A stretch of 64,000 bases of DNA, taken from positions 2,604,001 through 2,668,000 of the forward strand of contig NZ_JAGIOI010000001.1 in the NCBI RefSeq assembly GCF_017876675.1, written 5' to 3'. This DNA is from Arthrobacter stackebrandtii. Its GTDB lineage: Bacteria > Actinomycetota > Actinomycetes > Actinomycetales > Micrococcaceae. Made by a program: the position numbers and the translations under genes. The notes beneath the pieces are model-generated. The model was not told where the DNA came from. It was given only the letters and a program-made list of their open reading frames with translations, and searched no databases. Below are positions 34,131-43,477 of this stretch, piece by piece; positions within the stretch are counted from its first letter, which is position 1; every line of letters begins with the position of its first letter.

Positions 34131-37100
34131 TTAGCAGCCGGCGCGCGGGTGGGGTTTGCCGTTCCCGTTGTTTCCCTTGCCGTTGCTGTTGTTGCTGTTG
34201 TTCTTGCCGTTGGCGTTGCCCTGGCCGTTGCCGTTCCCGTTGTTCCCGGCGTTGCCGCTGTTGCCGGGGCACTGGTTGCCGGGTTCCGTGGGCTCATCCG
34301 TGGGCGTCGGCGTGGGCGTCGGCGTCGGGGTGGGCTCCGGTGTCGGTGTCGGAGTCGGTGTGGGCGTAGGTTCCGTGGTGTCCGGGACCGTGCCGCCAAT
34401 GTTGACCTCGGCGCCGCCACCGAAGGCGTTGCCTGCGATGGAGCTCAAACCGACCAGCTTCACGTAGCGGCCAACCTTGCCACCTTCAATGGCCACCACC
34501 TGTGCACGCGTGAGGTCCATGAAGGAGCCGGATGCCACCTTGGTGCCAAACTCGGTGGGGCTGTCGGAGACGTAGAGTTCGTAGTCCTTGATCTTGCCGT
34601 TGGTGTTGGACTGGCGCTGGGTGTATTCGAAGCCTGTCACGTCGTAGCTCTTGCCCAGGTCAAAGACCACCGAGTGCGGGAACGGCGTGGCTGAACCGCT
34701 CCACTGCGTGTGCCAGAACGTGTCGGTCTTGCCATCAAGCAAGGCTGTGGCGGGTCCGTTCGGTGCGGTTTCACCTGTCAGTTCCTCGGAGGAGACGCTG
34801 GCGATGGAGATGCCGCCCTGTGGAATTAGGTTGTTCAGCGGAACCAGGGTGGAGCTGACCTTGAGCGAATCCGTTGCCGTGCGGGTGCCCGTGCTGGATT
34901 CCTGGACAGCCTTCAGTTCAAAGGTGCCGGAGAAGTTGCTCGGGTAGACGGGCAGCTGGAAGGTGAGCTTGCCGTTTGCATCGGGCAGAACTGAGCCCAC
35001 GCGCTTGCCGTCAAGGGTGAAGACCACGTACTTGCCCGGTTCGAAACCGGACAGGGACGTTTCGGCACGGTATCCGGCCTTGATGGTTTCGCCCGAGGTG
35101 GAGATGGCGGCCACCTGGGTGGAGTCCCACACGGCAGGCTTGGCCGGATCCGGGGTGCCGGCTGCAACGTTCACGGTGAACGTGGCCGTGGTGCCGTTCG
35201 AGGCGGTCAAGGTGCCCGTGTAGGTGCCTGCCGCTGCATAGCTGTGCGTGCCCTGCAGTTGGTAAAGGCTTCCTGCGGCAAGCGAGTGGCGGTTTTCCTT
35301 GGCCACGAGCGTGGCCGGCGTGGCGGCCGAGCCGTCTCCCCAGTCGACCACAACGCCAAGGTTTCCGGTGATGCTTGAGGCGCTGACGCCGTCGGCGTCG
35401 TCAACAACATCCACGGCAATGGTGGAGCCGTCTGCTGAGGCCTTGGTGCCCGGTGCTGCGAGCTGGCCGACATCCAGGGTCAGGCTCTTCCCCGGTGCGA
35501 CGGCGATCGGCAGGCCCGCCATTGAGGGGCGCCACTTTGCTTCGTTGCCGTCATAGAAGTTGACGCCGGACGCCAACAGACGCCCGCCCATGGAGGCCAT
35601 GCGCACCCTGAAATCGGCCACGTTGCGCTGGGCCTGCGGTGTCCAGCCAATTTCGGCGAAGGAGATCACGCGCGGGAAGGTCATGAACTCGCCCTGCTTG
35701 CCGCCGCGGATCGTCTCGGCCCACTGGGCTGCTTCAACGCCGAGGATGGCCGAGTCGGGCAGCTTGGCGCCGTTGTCCTGAACGGTGGCAGCCGGATCCC
35801 AGTTGTAGTACTTGGAGAAGTCACCCATGCCGGCCCACGTCAGGCCGATCGGGGTCTTGGGGTTGTACTTCATGTCGATGTAGGAGGTGGAGCCGTTGGA
35901 GACCATCAGCTTCGCGCCCTTGTTCTTGATCGCGTTCAGCGTCTCGCCCGTGCCTCCGGTCCAGTACTGGATGCCGTCGCCGGGGGTGAGCCCGGCAATG
36001 GCCGCCTCATTCCAGCCGATCGGCTTCTTGCCCAGGCCGTGGACAATGTCCACCGTCTTGGTGATGAATTCGATGTAATCTTCATGCACCGTGGAGTGAG
36101 ACTCATCGCCACCAACGTGAATGTAGTCGCTGGTGGTCATGTCGGCAAGCTGGCCAAACACATGGTTGATGAAGTTCCAGGTGGCCGGCGACTTCACATC
36201 CAAGGTGGACTGGCCCACGTTGCCCGTGCCATCGGCCGGGATCACGCCTGTTTCGTCGGCCTGCGGCTTGGTGCGGGCCGTGTTCATTTCCGGGATCGCG
36301 TGCAGGATGGCAGAGGTGTGGCCGGGCACGTCAATCTCGGGGATGATCTCAACGTGGCGTGATGCTGCGTAGGCCACGATGCCCTTGTACTCGTCCTGTG
36401 TGTAGTAGCCGGTGTGGCCCAGTTCGTCCTGGTAGCTGAGGTTCTTGGTGACGGCCGTCTTGCCGGAGATCTCCGTGAGTTGGCTGTAGTCAATCGTGTC
36501 GCCGGCGACCTTGCCGTCATTGGTGATCTGAATGCGCCAGCCCTGGTCGTCGGCCAGGTGCATGTGCAGGGTGGAGATCTTGTAGGCGGCGAGGTCGTCG
36601 ATGAACTTCTTGACTTCCTCGACCGTCTTGAAGTCGCGTGCCACGTCAAGCATCATGCCGCGCTTGTCGAAGCGGGGTGCATCGGAAATTTCGACGGCGG
36701 TTGCGTTCCAGTCGGCGATGACCTGCTGCTTGGATTCGATGAAGGCCGGAAAGAGCTGGCGCAGTGTCTGAACGCCGTTGAAGACCCCGTCGCTCGTGGG
36801 TGCGGTGACCTTCGCCCCGGTGACGGCGTCCACGCTCAGGGTGTAGGCCTCGGACTGCATCTGGACACCCAGGTTGGGGATCTCACCCGGGGTTTGGAGC
36901 AGCACAATATCGTCTGCATCTCCTGTGGTGCCGTCAACAACGGGCAATTCCAGCCCCGTGGAGGTGCGGAAAATATCCGCCAGGAAGTTTGCGCTTGCCT
37001 TGGTGTCGGCGTTGTTGGCAACAATCCGTGAGCCGGCACCAAGCTTGAAGGGCGCCTCGTCAGGGGTTTCCAGGTTGACGGGGAGCGGGATCAAGTTGAC

Positions 37101-38153
37101 GCCTGCTACGGGGGCGGGTGCCACAGGTTCGGGCCCGTCCCAAACCTCAAACTCCCACATGGACATGCCATACTTGATGCCGCCAATGGGCGTGCGGTCG
37201 ATGCCCTGCATCCGCACATACTGGTACTCGTTGCCGGCCGTGGCGGCGTTCAGCTTCTGTACGTCGCGGGTGTCGCAGGTCGGTGCGATGACGTCCGTGG
37301 CATCCACGAAGGCCACACCGTCGGTGGAGACCTGCAGCTTGTACTTGGCGGCGCAGGCCGTCTCCCACACGATGGCCACATGGTCAATGACCGTGGGTGC
37401 CGAGAGCTTGATGGTGATGTTGGCGTCATCGGCAGTGTTGGAGGACCAGCGCGACTGCTGCGCCTTGGGCTTGGAGCTGTCGGCATCGCCGTCGATGACG
37501 GTCGCCGGACCCCACTGGCCGGCCACTTCCTGGCCGGAGGCGCTCACGGTTCCGCCGGCCGATGCCAGTGCAACATTCTTGCCCAGCGCGGCGGGAACGC
37601 CCCACACTTCCATTTCAAAGAGCGAGATGCCCCACTTCGCGCCGCCGATGGGGGTGCGGTCGACTCCCTGCATGCGCACGTACTGATATTTGTTGCCGGC
37701 CAGTTCCGGCTTCAGGGTCTGGGTGTCCGGGACTTCAGGGGCACAGTCGGCGCGGGAAATCACGTCGGTGGCATCGACGAAGGTGATGCCGTCCGTGGAG
37801 ACCTGGATCTTGTACTTGGCCGCGCAGGCTGCCTCCCACTTGATCACGACCTTCTCAATGGTGGTGGGGCGGGCCAGCTTTACCGTCAGCTGTGCATCGT
37901 CCGCATGGTTGGAGGACCAGCGGGTAGTGGGATCGCCGTCGTTGGCGAGTTCGGTGCCCCACTGGTCGGGCGACTCGTCGCCCGAGGACGTCAAGGTGGC
38001 ACCGGCCGAGGCCAAAGCGAGGTTGCTGGTGGCAGGGTTGGCGGCAGGGGCGGGATCGCCCGGCGCGGCCAGGGCCGGAGGGGCAGCCATGCTCAGCAGC
38101 ATTGCTGGGGCCACCACCGCCATGGCCAAGGTAGATTTCCACTTGGAACGCAC
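34131..38153 (-). CDS. Secreted GH20 beta-N-acetylhexosaminidase with three F5/8-type C domains
   Basis: 1340 residues with a Sec signal (cleavage near 30). Domain order: two F5/8 type C (CBM32-like) repeats at about 42-190 and 192-345, a GH20b domain at about 350-490, the GH20 catalytic barrel at about 495-850 with the catalytic Asp-Glu pair in GGDESH (683-684), a PKD-like domain, a linker, and another F5/8-like domain. The tail is Pro-Thr-rich, then Asn-Gly-rich, ending in Cys. GH20 enzymes release terminal GlcNAc or GalNAc by substrate-assisted catalysis. A palindrome 48 bases upstream matches the one before the GH35 gene. A GlcNAc-kinase-like gene lies 7 kb away. Confidence 0.93.
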   Translation of the reverse strand: MRSKWKSTLAMAVVAPAMLLSMAAPPALAAPGDPAPAANPATSNLALASAGATLTSSGDESPDQWGTELANDGDPTTRWSSNHADDAQLTVKLARPTTIEKVVIKWEAACAAKYKIQVSTDGITFVDATDVISRADCAPEVPDTQTLKPELAGNKYQYVRMQGVDRTPIGGAKWGISLFEMEVWGVPAALGKNVALASAGGTVSASGQEVAGQWGPATVIDGDADSSKPKAQQSRWSSNTADDANITIKLSAPTVIDHVAIVWETACAAKYKLQVSTDGVAFVDATDVIAPTCDTRDVQKLNAATAGNEYQYVRMQGIDRTPIGGIKYGMSMWEFEVWDGPEPVAPAPVAGVNLIPLPVNLETPDEAPFKLGAGSRIVANNADTKASANFLADIFRTSTGLELPVVDGTTGDADDIVLLQTPGEIPNLGVQMQSEAYTLSVDAVTGAKVTAPTSDGVFNGVQTLRQLFPAFIESKQQVIADWNATAVEISDAPRFDKRGMMLDVARDFKTVEEVKKFIDDLAAYKISTLHMHLADDQGWRIQITNDGKVAGDTIDYSQLTEISGKTAVTKNLSYQDELGHTGYYTQDEYKGIVAYAASRHVEIIPEIDVPGHTSAILHAIPEMNTARTKPQADETGVIPADGTGNVGQSTLDVKSPATWNFINHVFGQLADMTTSDYIHVGGDESHSTVHEDYIEFITKTVDIVHGLGKKPIGWNEAAIAGLTPGDGIQYWTGGTGETLNAIKNKGAKLMVSNGSTSYIDMKYNPKTPIGLTWAGMGDFSKYYNWDPAATVQDNGAKLPDSAILGVEAAQWAETIRGGKQGEFMTFPRVISFAEIGWTPQAQRNVADFRVRMASMGGRLLASGVNFYDGNEAKWRPSMAGLPIAVAPGKSLTLDVGQLAAPGTKASADGSTIAVDVVDDADGVSASSITGNLGVVVDWGDGSAATPATLVAKENRHSLAAGSLYQLQGTHSYAAAGTYTGTLTASNGTTATFTVNVAAGTPDPAKPAVWDSTQVAAISTSGETIKAGYRAETSLSGFEPGKYVVFTLDGKRVGSVLPDANGKLTFQLPVYPSNFSGTFELKAVQESSTGTRTATDSLKVSSTLVPLNNLIPQGGISIASVSSEELTGETAPNGPATALLDGKTDTFWHTQWSGSATPFPHSVVFDLGKSYDVTGFEYTQRQSNTNGKIKDYELYVSDSPTEFGTKVASGSFMDLTRAQVVAIEGGKVGRYVKLVGLSSIAGNAFGGGAEVNIGGTVPDTTEPTPTPTPTPTPEPTPTPTPTPTPTDEPTEPGNQCPGNSGNAGNNGNGNGQGNANGKNNSNNSNGKGNNGNGKPHPRAGC

Positions 38154-38200
38154 GTGTTCATCCTTTGCAGATTAGAGAGATGCAGGTCACAATCGCTCCA

Positions 38201-38214
38201 TGTTATGCATAACT
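38201..38214. promoter_or_regulatory. Palindromic operator upstream of the GH20 gene
   Basis: TGTTATGCATAACT contains the perfect 12-bp palindrome GTTATGCATAAC. It lies 48 bases before the GH20 ATG. The same TGTTAT-NN-ATAAC box occurs at 47302-47315 before the GH35 gene, next to a LacI-type regulator. Confidence 0.65.
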
Positions 38215-38361
38215 ACGGTGGATTGTGAAGGATAACAATGCAAATACTTTTCCGCACAGGGAGCGCCCGGGCATCCGAAGAAGAATGACTGCGGCCGGCA
38301 TCCCGGAGCAGTCGCCGTTTCGGTCCCCGCCGAGACCGGGGCGGCGGGCTTTTAACGCACA

Positions 38362-38401
38362 GGGCGCACCGTCCCCCTGTGTGTCAGGGGGCGGTGCGCC
38401 C
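38362..38401 (-). terminator. Hairpin downstream of the nitroreductase gene
   Basis: Arms GGGCGCACCGTCCCCCTG (38362-38379) and CAGGGGGCGGTGCGCCC (to 38401) pair with one bulged base around a five-base loop. It lies 66 bases beyond the stop. The rest of 38154-38466 holds only the GH20 promoter region. Confidence 0.7.
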
Positions 38402-38466
38402 GGAACGGAGGTCGCGGCATGTTGCTGCCGCGCTACGTTTTGTTACGGCGGTTCGGTCCGGTAGGC

Positions 38467-39096
38467 CTACAGCGTTTCCGTGGCCAGCTCGAACGCCAGG
38501 CGGTGCAGGCGCTCGCGGTCAACCACGCCGTTGGGCTTGCCCAAGTTGACCACCAGGAAGGAGGAATTCGGCGTTCCTGCGTTGAACTCGGCGTCCAGGC
38601 CGGCAGCGTCGAACCCGGTCATGGGGCCGGCCGCCAGTCCGGCTGCACGGGCAGCCACAATAAAGTAGCCGGCCTGCAGGTGGGCGTTGGTCAGGGCCAT
38701 GTGGTTGCGGGTTTCCTCGTTGGCCTCAAACATGGGAGCGGTGCCGGCCATGTGCGGTGCCGTGGTGGGCAGGAGCTGGTGCCACTCATTGGTGTAGCTC
38801 AGCACGGCAACCATGGGGGCGCCCAGGGTCTTGGCCTTGTTGCCCTCGTTCATGTGTGCCACCAGGCGTTCGCGGGCCTCGGCTGAACGCACCCAGGTGA
38901 TGCGCAGCGGCTGGATGTTCATGGCGGTCGGGCCCATCTTTGTCAGCTCGTAGACGGCCTGGAGTGCCTGCTCCGAAACTTCCTCATCGGACCAGCTGTT
39001 GGCCGTGCGCGCTTCAAGGAAAAGCGCGTCTGCGGCGTCGCCGTCCAGGATGAGTTCGTCGTGCAGGGTGGTCTCGGTGTCGATGGCAATGCTCAA
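38467..39096 (-). CDS. Nitroreductase-family protein, malonic semialdehyde reductase-like
   Basis: About 209 residues. FMN-dependent nitroreductase fold with LFLEARTANSWSDEEVSEQALQAVYELTKMGPTAMNIQPLR, typical of the RutE/HadB group. That group reduces malonic semialdehyde to 3-hydroxypropionate or other small aldehydes, but no pyrimidine-degradation genes are nearby. The start is probably TTG at 39096, with AAGGAAAG about ten bases upstream. Confidence 0.82.
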   Translation of the reverse strand: MSIAIDTETTLHDELILDGDAADALFLEARTANSWSDEEVSEQALQAVYELTKMGPTAMNIQPLRITWVRSAEARERLVAHMNEGNKAKTLGAPMVAVLSYTNEWHQLLPTTAPHMAGTAPMFEANEETRNHMALTNAHLQAGYFIVAARAAGLAAGPMTGFDAAGLDAEFNAGTPNSSFLVVNLGKPNGVVDRERLHRLAFELATETL

Positions 39097-39248
39097 TGGA
39101 TCCAGCTTTCCTTGAAGAATGTGTTTCTCGTTGGTGCAAGCGTTCGGGCGGCGCGGTTTGTTTCCCGTTTTGCCATGAGCCGCGTCACAGTGCCATGATG
39201 CAAGCCAAGGCAACACAGGGCTGGCAACGCAAAGGAGCGTCACGGTAC

Positions 39249-40535
39249 ATGACTGCTTGGACTATTCGGGACTTTCATTCACAGGATGTCGAGGGCATCC
39301 TTGCCCTGTGGCAGGCGCTGCGTGAGAACGGGGTGGAGCCCGTCTATGACCTCGCCGAAGTTCTGGCCTCCTGCGAAAAGGACCACGCCGTGGTCGCCGT
39401 CCACGGCGAGCAGGTGGTGGGTGCAGCCGTTGGCCGCGCCGCACACGACCAGGGCTGGATCGTTTTCCTGGCCACCCTGCCCAGCTTCCGCGGGAGGGGG
39501 ATCGGCACCCTCCTGTTGGCCGCCGTCGAAAACCGCATGGCCGCCCACGGGCTCAACAAGCTCTCCGCCCTGATGCCGGAAACGGAGACCCGGGTGGAGG
39601 CCTTCACCAACCGGGGCTTTGTGGTGAAGAAGAACCTGCGCTACTTTGAGCGCCGCATCCCCGTCCAGCGTGCCGAGCTCGGCGCCCTGGAAGAGCTCGG
39701 CGGCCGGGTGCTGCCGAGGGACCTGTGGGACAAGGTGGCCGGGATGGCTGCGGAGAAGGAACTGCTGGAGCGCCGGCTTGTCCTGCCGTTGGCCGAGTCT
39801 GAGCTGGCGGAGGAGTTTGGGGTGGTGCCGCCGCGCGCCGTCGTGCTTTTTGGACCTCCCGGCACCGGAAAGACCACCTTTGCCAAGGCCATCGCATCCC
39901 GCCTCGAATGGCCGTTTGTGGAGGTTTTCCCGTCGCGGCTGGCCGGTGAGCCGGGCGGACTGGCCGGTGCCCTGCGCCAAACGTTCCTGGACATTTCCGA
40001 GCTGGAGCACGCCGTGGTCTTCATCGACGAGGTGGAGGAAATTGCCTCGCAGCGTTCCGGCGAGCCGCCTTCGCCCATGCAGGGGGTCACGAACGAACTG
40101 CTCAAGATCATTCCCGCCTTCCGCGACCAGCCCGGCCGGCTGCTGGTCTGCGCCACGAACTTCATCCGCTCCCTGGACTCGGCGTTCCTGCGCCACGGCC
40201 GCTTCGACTATGTCATCCCCATCGGACTGCCCGATGTGCAGGCGCGCACGGCCATGTGGGAGCGCTTCATCCCCGCGCACCTGGTGGACGAGGTCGATGT
40301 GGAGCAGCTGGTGTCCGCCAGTGACGGCTTCTCGCCGGCGGACATTGAATTTGCGGCCCGCAGCGCCTCGCAGCGGGCCTTGGAGCGGGCCATGTTCGAC
40401 GGCGCTTCACCCGCCGGCCGCCGTGGCCCTGCGACGGCGGGATACCTGGAAACCATCGCCGACACGAAGGCGACGGTGAGCCAGGAGGTCGCGGCGGACT
40501 TCCTTGAGGACATCGCCGCGCTCGCCAGGACCTGA
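39249..40535 (+). CDS. GNAT acetyltransferase fused to an AAA+ ATPase
   Basis: 428 residues. Residues 1-140 are a GNAT domain with the acetyl-CoA loop SFRGRGIGTLLL; residues about 170-428 are an AAA+ module with Walker A GPPGTGKTT (near 200-208), Walker B VVFIDEVEEI (near 257), sensor-1-like CATN and a likely arginine-finger segment in RHGRFDYVIPIGLP. GNAT enzymes acetylate amines; AAA+ modules remodel proteins. A single polypeptide doing both suggests ATP-driven handling of an acetylated or to-be-acetylated protein, which is inference. The ATG at 39249 is chosen with AAAGGAG upstream. Confidence 0.85.
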   Translation: MTAWTIRDFHSQDVEGILALWQALRENGVEPVYDLAEVLASCEKDHAVVAVHGEQVVGAAVGRAAHDQGWIVFLATLPSFRGRGIGTLLLAAVENRMAAHGLNKLSALMPETETRVEAFTNRGFVVKKNLRYFERRIPVQRAELGALEELGGRVLPRDLWDKVAGMAAEKELLERRLVLPLAESELAEEFGVVPPRAVVLFGPPGTGKTTFAKAIASRLEWPFVEVFPSRLAGEPGGLAGALRQTFLDISELEHAVVFIDEVEEIASQRSGEPPSPMQGVTNELLKIIPAFRDQPGRLLVCATNFIRSLDSAFLRHGRFDYVIPIGLPDVQARTAMWERFIPAHLVDEVDVEQLVSASDGFSPADIEFAARSASQRALERAMFDGASPAGRRGPATAGYLETIADTKATVSQEVAADFLEDIAALART

Positions 40536-40553
40536 GGCCGCCGGGCCGGACCG

Positions 40554-41549
40554 CTAGAGCCAGCCCTTGCGTTTGAACACGAAGTACATGGCCGCTCCCA
40601 CCGAGAACATCAGGGCCAGGGCAAAGGGGTAGCCAAACGCCCAGTGCAGCTCCGGCATGATGTCAAAGTTCATGCCGTAGATTGAGCCCACGAATGACGG
40701 TGCGAACAGGATGGCCGCCCAGGACGAGATCTTCTTCATCTGCTCGTTCTCGGCGGCACTGGCCTCGTTCTGCCGGTTGGCGGTGAGCGTGCCGTCCACG
40801 GTCAGCGCGTTTTGCAACAACTGGCGGAAGGAATCCGCCCTGGCGGTGACCAGTTCAATGTGGTCCTCCACATCGCGCAGGTGGCGCTGCAGTTCAACAT
40901 TGACCCGGTACTTTTCGAAACCTGCCTCGAGCCGGGCCAACATGTCCTTGAGCGGGTGGATGGCCCGCTGAAACTGGATGACCTCGCGGGAGAGCTGGTA
41001 GATGCGCCGGGACACGTGCGGGTCGCCGGCGAAAAGCTGGTCCTCGATTTCATCGATGTCATTTTCCAGGCCCGCCACCACCGGCTCATAGTCGTCCACC
41101 ACCTGGTCGAGGATGGCGTACAGCACGGCCTCCGGGCCCAGCGCCAGCAGCTCCGGGTCCGCTTCCAGGCGGGTGCGGGTGGAGGAAAGGCCCGGGGTTT
41201 CTGCATGGCGGATGGTGATGACAAAGTCGGGACCGGTGAAGATGTGCAGTTCGCCAAATTCCACGGTCTCAGTCTCATCGAGGTATCTGGCGGGCCGAAG
41301 CACCGTGAAGAGGACGTCGTCGTACCTCTCCATCTTGGGCCGCTGGTGGGCAACGATGGTGTCCTCTACGGCCAGCTCGTGCAGAGAAAATTCGGCGGCC
41401 AGCGACTTCATCTCCGCGGGTCCCGGGCGGAACATGCCAATCCAGGCCATGCCGCGGCTGGATGCCATCAGCTCATAGGTCTGCTCCAGGCTGGCCGGGT
41501 CGGCGAAGCGCCGCCCGTCCACGTACACGGCGTTGTCAATGATGGTCAC
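40554..41549 (-). CDS. corA: CorA-family magnesium/divalent cation channel
   Basis: About 331 residues. A long cytoplasmic helical domain is followed by two C-terminal membrane helices with the signature YGMNF between them. It should import Mg2+, possibly Co2+ or Ni2+, as a pentamer. The start is GTG at 41549; CATAAT lies six bases upstream, so it is probably leaderless. Convergent with the GNAT-AAA+ gene. Confidence 0.93.
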   Translation of the reverse strand: MTIIDNAVYVDGRRFADPASLEQTYELMASSRGMAWIGMFRPGPAEMKSLAAEFSLHELAVEDTIVAHQRPKMERYDDVLFTVLRPARYLDETETVEFGELHIFTGPDFVITIRHAETPGLSSTRTRLEADPELLALGPEAVLYAILDQVVDDYEPVVAGLENDIDEIEDQLFAGDPHVSRRIYQLSREVIQFQRAIHPLKDMLARLEAGFEKYRVNVELQRHLRDVEDHIELVTARADSFRQLLQNALTVDGTLTANRQNEASAAENEQMKKISSWAAILFAPSFVGSIYGMNFDIMPELHWAFGYPFALALMFSVGAAMYFVFKRKGWL

Positions 41550-41608
41550 CAGCCCATTATGGGCCGACAGAGGCGTCCGGGTGCCCGGCGGCCGCCACCG
41601 GCGTGGCG

Positions 41609-42079
41609 TCAGCCGTGGCTCATGCCCGCCAACAGCGGTTCCAGTCGGTACGGAATGTGCTCGTGGAGTGCAAGGGAAGTCTCCGTGCGGACCACCCCCT
41701 TGATCCGCAGCAACTGGCGCAGGGCACCCTGAAGGTGGTGGACGTCGCGGGCCGCCAGCCGGCACCAGATGTCGCCGCGGCCGGAGATTTCGTACACCTC
41801 CAGGACCTGAGGTACCGCCCGCATGGCCGCAATGACGCCGTCCAGGTCCCGGTGGGTGACCTCGATGGTGATGAAGGCAACCACGTCGTAGCCGACGGCC
41901 GCGAGATCCACCTCCCTGCCGCCCTGGCGCAGGGCGCCGCTGCGGGACAGGCGCCGCAGGCGGGACTGGACGGTGTTGCGGGCCACTCCCAGGGAGTCCG
42001 CCAGTTCTCCAATTTGGGCCCGCGGGTCCTCGATCAGGGCAAGCAGCAGGCGTACGTCAAGGGGGTCCAAAATGCTCAT
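41609..42079 (-). CDS. Lrp/AsnC-family regulator
   Basis: About 156 residues. An N-terminal HTH (LDPLDVRLLLALIEDPRAQIGELADSLGVARNTVQSRLRRLSRSGAL) is followed by a RAM ligand-binding domain (VVAFITIEVTHRDLDGVIAAM, VYEISGRGDIWCRLA). GGAG lies eight bases before the ATG at 42079. Divergent from an MFS gene 116 bases away, so it likely controls that transporter and itself in response to an amino acid. Confidence 0.9.
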   Translation of the reverse strand: MSILDPLDVRLLLALIEDPRAQIGELADSLGVARNTVQSRLRRLSRSGALRQGGREVDLAAVGYDVVAFITIEVTHRDLDGVIAAMRAVPQVLEVYEISGRGDIWCRLAARDVHHLQGALRQLLRIKGVVRTETSLALHEHIPYRLEPLLAGMSHG

Positions 42080-42195
42080 ACGGTTCACTCCGGAATCCAA
42101 GTTGCCATTGATATTGATCATTTTGATGCATTTTTACGAATGTTTTGAGTCAGGTGGTGATGCGTACTTCATTCTATAGATTGATTTGTCAATGA

Positions 42196-43464
42196 ATGAG
42201 CCATGAAAGTGACGGTTGCGTGAGCGTCCTGCAAGAGCTGGCCATGCGCCCGGCGTCCGTGTCGCGGTTGTCGTGGAATGCATCCGTGGGCATGCGGCTG
42301 TTCCTGGCAGGAACCGTGATCTTCACGCTCCTTGTCGGTGCCAACCTCGCCACACCGTTGTATCCACTGCTGCAGGCGCGGATCGGTTTCGGCTCGATTG
42401 GTGTCACGGTGGCGTTTACCGGCTACGTCATCTCGCTCATTGGTGGACTTGTTCTCTTTGGCCACTGGTCCGACCATATCGGGCGGCGTGCCGCACTGGT
42501 GCTGGCCGTGGTGGTGGGGCTCGTTGGAGGGCTGGTGTTCGGCACGGCCGAATCACTGCCGATGCTGGTTGCCGGACGTGCCCTGCAGGGACTGGCGGTG
42601 GCCATTGGCACCGGCGCCAGCGCTGCGGCGCTACGCGAACTGATGCCCGGCCGGCCCGAGCTGGCGTCCAGGTTCACGCTGCTCTCATCCTCCGGCGGTG
42701 TTGCAATTGGGCCCGTGATGGGCGGCCTGCTTTCGCTCCTGCCGAACCACACCCTGGCCCCATTTGTCATCCACTCGGCGGTTCTGCTGGCGCTGCTGGT
42801 GCCGTTGCTGCTGCTCGACGCCCGCCCCGCCCTCAACCCGGCACCCTCCGGCCAGGGCCGAAACTACCTGCGCCCGCGCCTTCCTGCACTGGCCCGTTCG
42901 GCACGGGGCACGTTCTGGCTGGCAGCTGCCACCGGATTCGTCAGCTTTTCCGTCTTTGGCTTTTGCCTCTCGCTTGCTCCCGGCTACTTTGCCCAGGTCG
43001 TGCAGGTGGATTCACGGCCCTTGATCGGGCTGCTGGCCGCGGTCACCTTGGGTTGTTCGGCCCTGAGCCAGCTGGTTTCGATGCGTGGACGCCACCTGGT
43101 GCCGGCGGGGCTGTTGTTGCTGGGTGTTTCAGTGCTGCTGATCGCCGCCGCCGGGGCCTTGCAGTCCCCGGCCATGCTGGTGCTGGCGAGCATCAGCGCG
43201 GGGCTCGGGCAGGGCGCCGCCTTCCGCGTGGTGTTCAACGACGTTGCCGCCGCCGTTGAGCCGGCCCGGCACGCGCAGGTCATCTCAGCGGTCTACATTG
43301 TCACGTACCTGGGCAGCGCCGTCCCCGTCCTGGGACTGGGGATCGCCGTCAAGGTGTGGGGCCTGCAGGCATCTGTCACCGGATTTGCCCTGCCAATCGC
43401 CGTGGCGTGCACCGCCCTGGCCGTGGCCGCGCACCTGCGGAACCGCACCGCCGTCGAACGCTGA
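42196..43464 (+). CDS. MFS transporter divergent from an Lrp/AsnC gene
   Basis: 422 residues with twelve predicted membrane segments and the loop 2-3 motif GHWSDHIGRRAAL. It likely exports or imports a small molecule; location beside an Lrp-type regulator hints at an amino acid or related compound. ATG 42196 is used; an ATG at 42244 is possible. Neither has a strong ribosome-binding site. Confidence 0.88.
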   Translation: MSHESDGCVSVLQELAMRPASVSRLSWNASVGMRLFLAGTVIFTLLVGANLATPLYPLLQARIGFGSIGVTVAFTGYVISLIGGLVLFGHWSDHIGRRAALVLAVVVGLVGGLVFGTAESLPMLVAGRALQGLAVAIGTGASAAALRELMPGRPELASRFTLLSSSGGVAIGPVMGGLLSLLPNHTLAPFVIHSAVLLALLVPLLLLDARPALNPAPSGQGRNYLRPRLPALARSARGTFWLAAATGFVSFSVFGFCLSLAPGYFAQVVQVDSRPLIGLLAAVTLGCSALSQLVSMRGRHLVPAGLLLLGVSVLLIAAAGALQSPAMLVLASISAGLGQGAAFRVVFNDVAAAVEPARHAQVISAVYIVTYLGSAVPVLGLGIAVKVWGLQASVTGFALPIAVACTALAVAAHLRNRTAVER

Positions 43465-43477
43465 CGGTACGGATTCA

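Noticed and set aside
34300-34380. Short tandem repeats as a possible CRISPR or minisatellite
   Set aside because: They encode the Pro-Thr tail of GH20 and lack spacers.
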